Shown here in pieces: positions 25,162 to 28,418 of a DNA stretch of 28,418 nucleotides (the first letter of the stretch is position 1; every line of letters begins with the position of its first letter). The stretch spans positions 1 to 28,418 of the forward strand of contig DAOMNO010000024.1 of assembly GCA_035443885.1 (NCBI GenBank), written 5' to 3'. The stretch comes from DAOMNO01 sp035443885 (GTDB taxonomy: Bacteria > Planctomycetota > Phycisphaerae > Phycisphaerales > SM1A02). The notes beneath the pieces were generated by a model. That model was given only the letters and a program-made list of their open reading frames with translations, made no database searches and was not told the DNA's origin. Position numbers and translations under genes: made by a program.

Positions 25162-27123
25162 TTACACGCTCACCACGCCGAGCATTTTCGCAGCGCGCTT
25201 GACGATATCGGTGTGATGCACGCCGCACTGGCGGAGAATGTCCTCTTCCGTTCGCGCGGATTTGGGAATGCGCTTCACGTACAACTGTTCAAGCGTGAAG
25301 GCGTCGCCCGATTCGGTGCAGGCTTCCGCGACCGCAGAGCCGATGCCGCCGCCGTAGTTGTCTTCAACGGTGAGAATGTTGCCGCCGTTCGCATTGGCGA
25401 GGTCGAGCAGTTTTTCAGTGTCGAAGGGGATGGAGTAGAGATCGACGAGTGTGGCGTCGATGCCCATCTTGTCCAGCGCGTCCAGAGCCTTGTTGCACTC
25501 ATGCACCATGAAGCCCGCGCTCACGATGAGCAGGTCGCGGCCTTCGGTGAGCACTTCGAAGCGGCCGAGATCGAAGATCGTGTTCTCATCGTAGATGAAC
25601 TCGACATCCGGCCGATGCGTGCGCATGTAGCACGCGCCATCGTAATCCGCCATGCGGAGCGTGAGGGCGTAGGCTGCGTAGGCATCCGCAGGCTGCAGCA
25701 CATAGCAGCCGGGGCCGCCGCGATGGTTCTTCACGGTTGAAAGGCTGCGGAACCACGCGACATCCGGCAGCGACATCTGGCTCGGCCCGTCCGCTGCAAG
25801 CGAAATGCCGCTGTGGCTGCCGACGACCTTGATGTTCGCGCCGCTGTTGATCGCCATCTCAAGCTGGTCATACGCGCGGGTAACGAACTTGGCGAACGTC
25901 GAACAGAACGGAACCTTGCCCGCTGCGGACATGCCCGCGCCGACGGAAATCATGTTCTGCTCCGCGATCTTGCATTCCACGAACCGCTCGTTGATCTGCC
26001 GATCGTGCGCGAACCACTCCGCAAAGGTGGAGTTGCTCACGTCTGCATCGAGCACGACGACTTCGGAGTTCACATGGCCGAGCGCGCGAAGAGCGAGGCC
26101 ATACGCCTTGCGCGTCGCAAACTTGCCGGACTTCAGAATCATCGCCATGTCGTAGTGCTTCATGGCATCGTTGAAGCTCATGGCTTCGTCGTTTCGAGTT
26201 TCGCGAGGCGCGTGCTCGACCGGCGGGTAGATGCGCAGCTCGTCGGAAGCGAGCGCAGAAGTCAGACCCACGCCGGTGGCTTTCAGTTCTTCCATCGCCT
26301 GCGAGAGCTTCTCGCCCGTCGCGGGCTTGCCGTGCCAGCCGCCGCCCTGCATGGTTGGCGCACCCCAGCCCTTTACGGTCTTCGCCACAATCGCGCGCGG
26401 CTGTTCATCCTTTGCGTTCGCGTGCTGCTCAAAGGCGGCGCGAATCGCATTCGGGTCGTGGCCGTCGATGATGATCGGCTTGATCCCCGTTGCTTCCAGT
26501 TTGGCGGCGAGGCGTTCAGGTGTCTGCTGCCTGCTCACCTTCTCGGCCTGGCCGTAGCCGTTGCAGTTGAAGATGGGCAGCACGTTGGTCAGTTTCTGAT
26601 CGACGATCATGTCGAGCGCTTCCCAGACCTGGCCTTCGCGCGCTTCGCCGTCGCCGATGATGCAGTAGATTCGCTTTGCGAGCTCATCCAGCCGAGCCGC
26701 AATACCGAGGCCGACCGCGACGGACAACCCCTGCCCAAGCGAGCCGGTGGCTGCATCGAAGAAGGGGAAGCCTTCCATAGGGTTGGGGTGGCCGTCGATG
26801 TAGGAGTTGTTCTCGCGGAAGCTGAGCATGTCCTCGCGCGTCATCGGCCTGCGCTCGTTGCCCTTGCCGATCGCAGCGCCGAGATCGGTGAACGCTGCGT
26901 ACACAATGGGGACAGCGTGGCCCTCAGACAGCACCAGCCGATCCGAGGTCTGGTAGCGAGGGTGGTCCGGCAGCCATCGCATGGTGTGATAGAGCAGAAC
27001 GGTGACAAGGTGCCCCAGGCTCATCGCCGTCGTGGGATGCCCGCTTCCTGCTGCGGCACACATTTCGAGGCTCATATGGTCCAGTTGAATGGCCTTCGCG
27101 TGCACTGCAGCTTCAAACGACAT
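25162..27123 (-). CDS. tkt: Transketolase
   Basis: A 653-residue thiamine diphosphate enzyme that moves two-carbon units between sugar phosphates in the pentose phosphate pathway. The N-terminal part has CAAAGSGHPTTAMSLGHL and IIGDGEAREGQVWEALD with NCNGYGQ, the TPP and metal loop. The middle domain shows DADVSNSTFAEWFAHD, RFVECKIAEQNMISVGAGM and a PSQMSLPDVAWFRS loop. The C-terminal domain begins DLLIVSAGFMVHECNKALDAL. Both halves are in one chain. I start at the ATG at 27123, with AAAGGA ten bases upstream; a start six codons earlier would add nothing conserved. The long antisense frame opposite it is a codon-bias shadow. It is transcribed toward the two-TM gene. Confidence 0.95.
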   Translation of the reverse strand: MSFEAAVHAKAIQLDHMSLEMCAAAGSGHPTTAMSLGHLVTVLLYHTMRWLPDHPRYQTSDRLVLSEGHAVPIVYAAFTDLGAAIGKGNERRPMTREDMLSFRENNSYIDGHPNPMEGFPFFDAATGSLGQGLSVAVGLGIAARLDELAKRIYCIIGDGEAREGQVWEALDMIVDQKLTNVLPIFNCNGYGQAEKVSRQQTPERLAAKLEATGIKPIIIDGHDPNAIRAAFEQHANAKDEQPRAIVAKTVKGWGAPTMQGGGWHGKPATGEKLSQAMEELKATGVGLTSALASDELRIYPPVEHAPRETRNDEAMSFNDAMKHYDMAMILKSGKFATRKAYGLALRALGHVNSEVVVLDADVSNSTFAEWFAHDRQINERFVECKIAEQNMISVGAGMSAAGKVPFCSTFAKFVTRAYDQLEMAINSGANIKVVGSHSGISLAADGPSQMSLPDVAWFRSLSTVKNHRGGPGCYVLQPADAYAAYALTLRMADYDGACYMRTHRPDVEFIYDENTIFDLGRFEVLTEGRDLLIVSAGFMVHECNKALDALDKMGIDATLVDLYSIPFDTEKLLDLANANGGNILTVEDNYGGGIGSAVAEACTESGDAFTLEQLYVKRIPKSARTEEDILRQCGVHHTDIVKRAAKMLGVVSV

Positions 27124-27372
27124 GGATGGGCATCCTTTCAACAGCCTTCACAGGCCGGGTGTACGGGGTCCGTCGAACACTGAAGTATCCCATGAAACCC
27201 GATATTCGGCAAGCCGGGCCGCTGCGAACCCCACTGAAACGACGCCCCCAGCCCCGTCACCCAGCCCCCCGGCGGGGGAGGGGCCCCAGAGAGCAAAGCA
27301 TGATTGTTCACCGCGGAGCACGCGGAGAGCGCTGAGATAGCGCAGGACAAGTCAACAGGTCAACACATCAAC
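27124..27372. other. 249-base gap with GC-rich palindrome and short direct repeats
   Basis: No gene is supported here. It holds a C-run/G-run palindrome (CCCCC at 27266-27270 and GGGGG at 27274-27278, loop GGC; 27281-27287 continues the G/C runs) that could end the minus-strand PEP-CTERM transcript. CGCGGAGCACGCGGAGAGCGC (about 27314-27334) is repetitive. GTCAACAGGTCAACACATCAAC (about 27352-27373) is an iterated motif also seen near 20654-20700. Confidence 0.5.
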
Positions 27373-27942
27373 TCATCGCCTCCGCCGGCGGCAGCCGAAC
27401 GCAGTGAGCGCGAACACGCCCAGCGCGCCGGGGGAAGGAACGCCGAAATAGAGGTCGTCATAAAGCACCAGCCCATCAATTGGAGGCGATCTGTACAGAA
27501 CAACTTCGTCAAATTCGAATGATGACACGATGCCAGCAAATCCTAATCCGCCTTGACTTGGATCCCAGAAATCAGGACTTGTATACATTAGTACGCCTTG
27601 ATAGTACAGATTAAATACAATTTGGCCTGCGAATTCAACTGCCACGGAAGTCTTCGGTGAATCAAATCGAAACCGAGAAGCCGGTTGTCCGCGCAACCCG
27701 TGGCCATCGTGTATGAACGCGCTGCTGTGGAAAATCGTGTTGAGGCCAACAAAGGTAACGCCGTACTGTTCTGTATATTGATTCGTAATCAATGTGCCAT
27801 GAGCGAAGCCGGTAAAATCAATCGTGTGAAACGCCCCCGCTGCAGCCTGCCACTCAGCTTTGCTGGTGTACTGAATCACTGCGGCGGCGGCTGAGGACGA
27901 AAAGCTCACGACAACACCGAACATAAAAGGAAAGAATCGCAT
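27373..27942 (-). CDS. PEP-CTERM-type exported protein
   Basis: A 189-residue exported protein. A signal peptide (MRFFPFMFGVVVSFSSSAAAA) precedes a beta-rich body with IDFTGFAHGTLITNQYTEQYGVTFVGL and SVAVEFAGQIVFNLYYQGVLMY, as in many PEP-CTERM proteins. The tail is PSPGALGVFALTAFGCRRRRR: a proline-glycine motif, a short membrane helix and an arginine cluster. This is the exosortase recognition layout, although PEP itself reads PSPG here and a cysteine sits before the arginines. The start has a good GAGGT six bases upstream. The middle of the gene (27480-27800) is clearly lower in GC (about 42-45 percent) than the rest of the window, a possible sign of transfer. A strong hairpin separates it from the upstream gene. 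Confidence 0.88.
   Translation of the reverse strand: MRFFPFMFGVVVSFSSSAAAAVIQYTSKAEWQAAAGAFHTIDFTGFAHGTLITNQYTEQYGVTFVGLNTIFHSSAFIHDGHGLRGQPASRFRFDSPKTSVAVEFAGQIVFNLYYQGVLMYTSPDFWDPSQGGLGFAGIVSSFEFDEVVLYRSPPIDGLVLYDDLYFGVPSPGALGVFALTAFGCRRRRR
27380..27432 (-). repeat. 53-base repeat copy 1, coding for the PEP-CTERM tail
   Basis: This stretch matches 28320-28372 at all but two of 53 bases (positions differing: GTG versus GCA region). Both copies code for the PGALGVFAL-AFGCRRRR tail. Confidence 0.85.
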
Positions 27943-27960
27943 GAGAAGACCTCAATCAAT

Positions 27961-27996
27961 GCATCGGGGCCGCGCCGTTCGGCGCGGCCCCGATGC
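27961..27996 (-). terminator. Perfect 16-bp hairpin, likely terminator of the dockerin-like ORF
   Basis: GCATCGGGGCCGCGCC (27961-27976) pairs exactly with 27981-27996 around a GTTC loop. It lies directly after the stop of the minus-strand ORF at 27999 and before the PEP-CTERM gene start. No T-run follows, so it may be a GC-rich terminator or a transcript-stabilising stem. Confidence 0.65.
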
Positions 27997-27998
27997 GG

Positions 27999-28310
27999 TT
28001 AGTCGTTTGCAAACGGATCGCGGCCAGGGCACGCCGGGCAGTATTTGCATTGCATCAGGTAGTTCTGCATCCAGCACGTCCAGTTGTCTTTCACGCTCTG
28101 CGATGCGCTACCCGTCATGATGTTGTAATAGTCGTTCCACTGCTGTTGCGTCAGCCCGGCGGCATCAAGCTGCTGACTCAGGGTGAGCACCTGAACGGCC
28201 ATGCCTAGACACGGCCCCCATGCGCCGAGCAGGCTGAGCAGATCAAGCACATCGACCACAAAGTCGCCGTTGAGGTCTGCAGGGCAGTACGTTGCAGGTT
28301 CGGGGATCAT
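27999..28310 (-). CDS. Small dockerin-like ORF following a PEP-CTERM gene
   Basis: A 103-residue frame with an N-terminal dockerin-like unit, CPADLNGDFVVDVLDLLSLLGAWG, normally found at the end of secreted Phycisphaerae proteins. Here it begins at residue 9 and is followed by a helical, Cys-bearing part (LSQQLDAAGLTQQQWNDYY, WTCWMQNYLMQCKYCPACPG). There is no signal peptide. The ATG overlaps the stop of the upstream PEP-CTERM gene by one base (TGATG), and the frame stays open through that gene to the window edge. It may be a real coupled small gene, or the leftover C-terminal end of a gene whose front was replaced by the PEP-CTERM tail. A strong hairpin follows the stop. Confidence 0.5.
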   Translation of the reverse strand: MIPEPATYCPADLNGDFVVDVLDLLSLLGAWGPCLGMAVQVLTLSQQLDAAGLTQQQWNDYYNIMTGSASQSVKDNWTCWMQNYLMQCKYCPACPGRDPFAND

Positions 28311-28418
28311 CAGGAACGTCTCCGCCGGCGGCAGCCGAACGCAGCAAGCGCGAACACGCCCAGCGCGCCGGGCGCAGGAATCGGCGGGCCGAAGTGCAGG
28401 TCGTCGATCGCAACAGAG
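28310..28418 (-). CDS. C-terminal end of a second PEP-CTERM protein (partial)
   Basis: Only the last 35 residues are inside the window: SVAIDDLHFGPPIPAPGALG, then VFALAAFGC, five arginines and a final serine. DDLHFG before a proline-rich motif is the usual lead into a PEP-CTERM tail (compare DDLYFG in the protein at 27373). The motif is PAPG rather than PEP, again with Cys before the arginine cluster. The stop overlaps the ATG of the dockerin-like ORF. Confidence 0.85.
   Translation of the reverse strand, partial: SVAIDDLHFGPPIPAPGALGVFALAAFGCRRRRRS
28320..28372 (-). repeat. 53-base repeat copy 2, coding for the PEP-CTERM tail
   Basis: Second copy of the repeat at 27380-27432, about 0.94 kb apart in the same orientation, with two mismatches. 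Confidence 0.85.

Noticed and set aside
25813..27183. Open frame of about 456 codons on the plus strand opposite transketolase
   Set aside because: Antisense to an unambiguous transketolase; rich in Arg, His and Ala as typical of shadow frames.

Overview
The window looks like a chromosomal segment of a GC-rich planctomycete, most likely class Phycisphaerae. This assignment is inferred from several signs. Dockerin-like modules of the form DVLDLLxLLGxWG occur three times. PEP-CTERM-type tails end two proteins. A HYExAFE-family protein, a CRTAC1/ASPIC-type secreted repeat protein and a RedB-like protein beside a hybrid histidine kinase are also present. Many starts lack a Shine-Dalgarno sequence. 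I see no rRNA, tRNA, CRISPR array, transposase or phage gene; the content is ordinary chromosomal with a cell-surface bias.

Layout. Positions 1-6450 hold the 3' end of a Gly-rich protein (+), a Tat/lipoprotein amidase (-), prfA followed two bases later by a C92-type papain-like peptidase (+), and a CPC-motif thioredoxin-fold protein overlapping a hybrid sensor kinase (+). Positions 6434-10200 are all on the minus strand. Read 5' to 3', they carry a HYExAFE protein with a PD-(D/E)XK-like signature, three small exported or membrane proteins (two of them diverged paralogues sharing an RGDYT motif), and a GH133 glycogen debranching enzyme. Positions 10338-13365 hold galE (+), a MOSC plus MobA-like pair (-), a secreted hypothetical protein (+) and a small acidic-tailed protein (-).

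Positions 13605-21631 look like a glycan/acyl gene island. A plus-strand beta-ketoacyl-synthase-like gene, in which the canonical His/Lys residues are replaced, converges on a tightly packed minus-strand series. That series is GDP-fucose synthase-like epimerase, group 4 glycosyltransferase, acyl carrier protein, SDR reductase, AMP-forming ligase, GNAT acetyltransferase and a DUF3473-type polysaccharide deacetylase. Three genes (ACP, SDR, ligase) are joined by ATGA and TGATG overlaps. The combination of ligase, ACP and DUF3473 deacetylase resembles exosortase-associated exopolysaccharide loci, although no exosortase lies in the window.

Positions 21835-28418 hold an ASPIC/VCBS protein ending in two dockerin-like repeats, pdxH, a two-TM hypothetical protein, transketolase, a PEP-CTERM protein with unusually low GC, a small dockerin-like ORF, and the C-terminus of a second PEP-CTERM protein. 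The two PEP-CTERM tails are nearly identical at DNA level over 53 bp.

The best candidates for something undescribed are the degenerate ketosynthase with its acyl-carrier operon, the RGDYT small-protein family, the nuclease-like HYExAFE protein, and a set of SD-less genes with a -10 hexamer exactly 6-8 nt before the ATG, which suggests leaderless transcripts. All family assignments come from reading motifs by eye; no database search was run.
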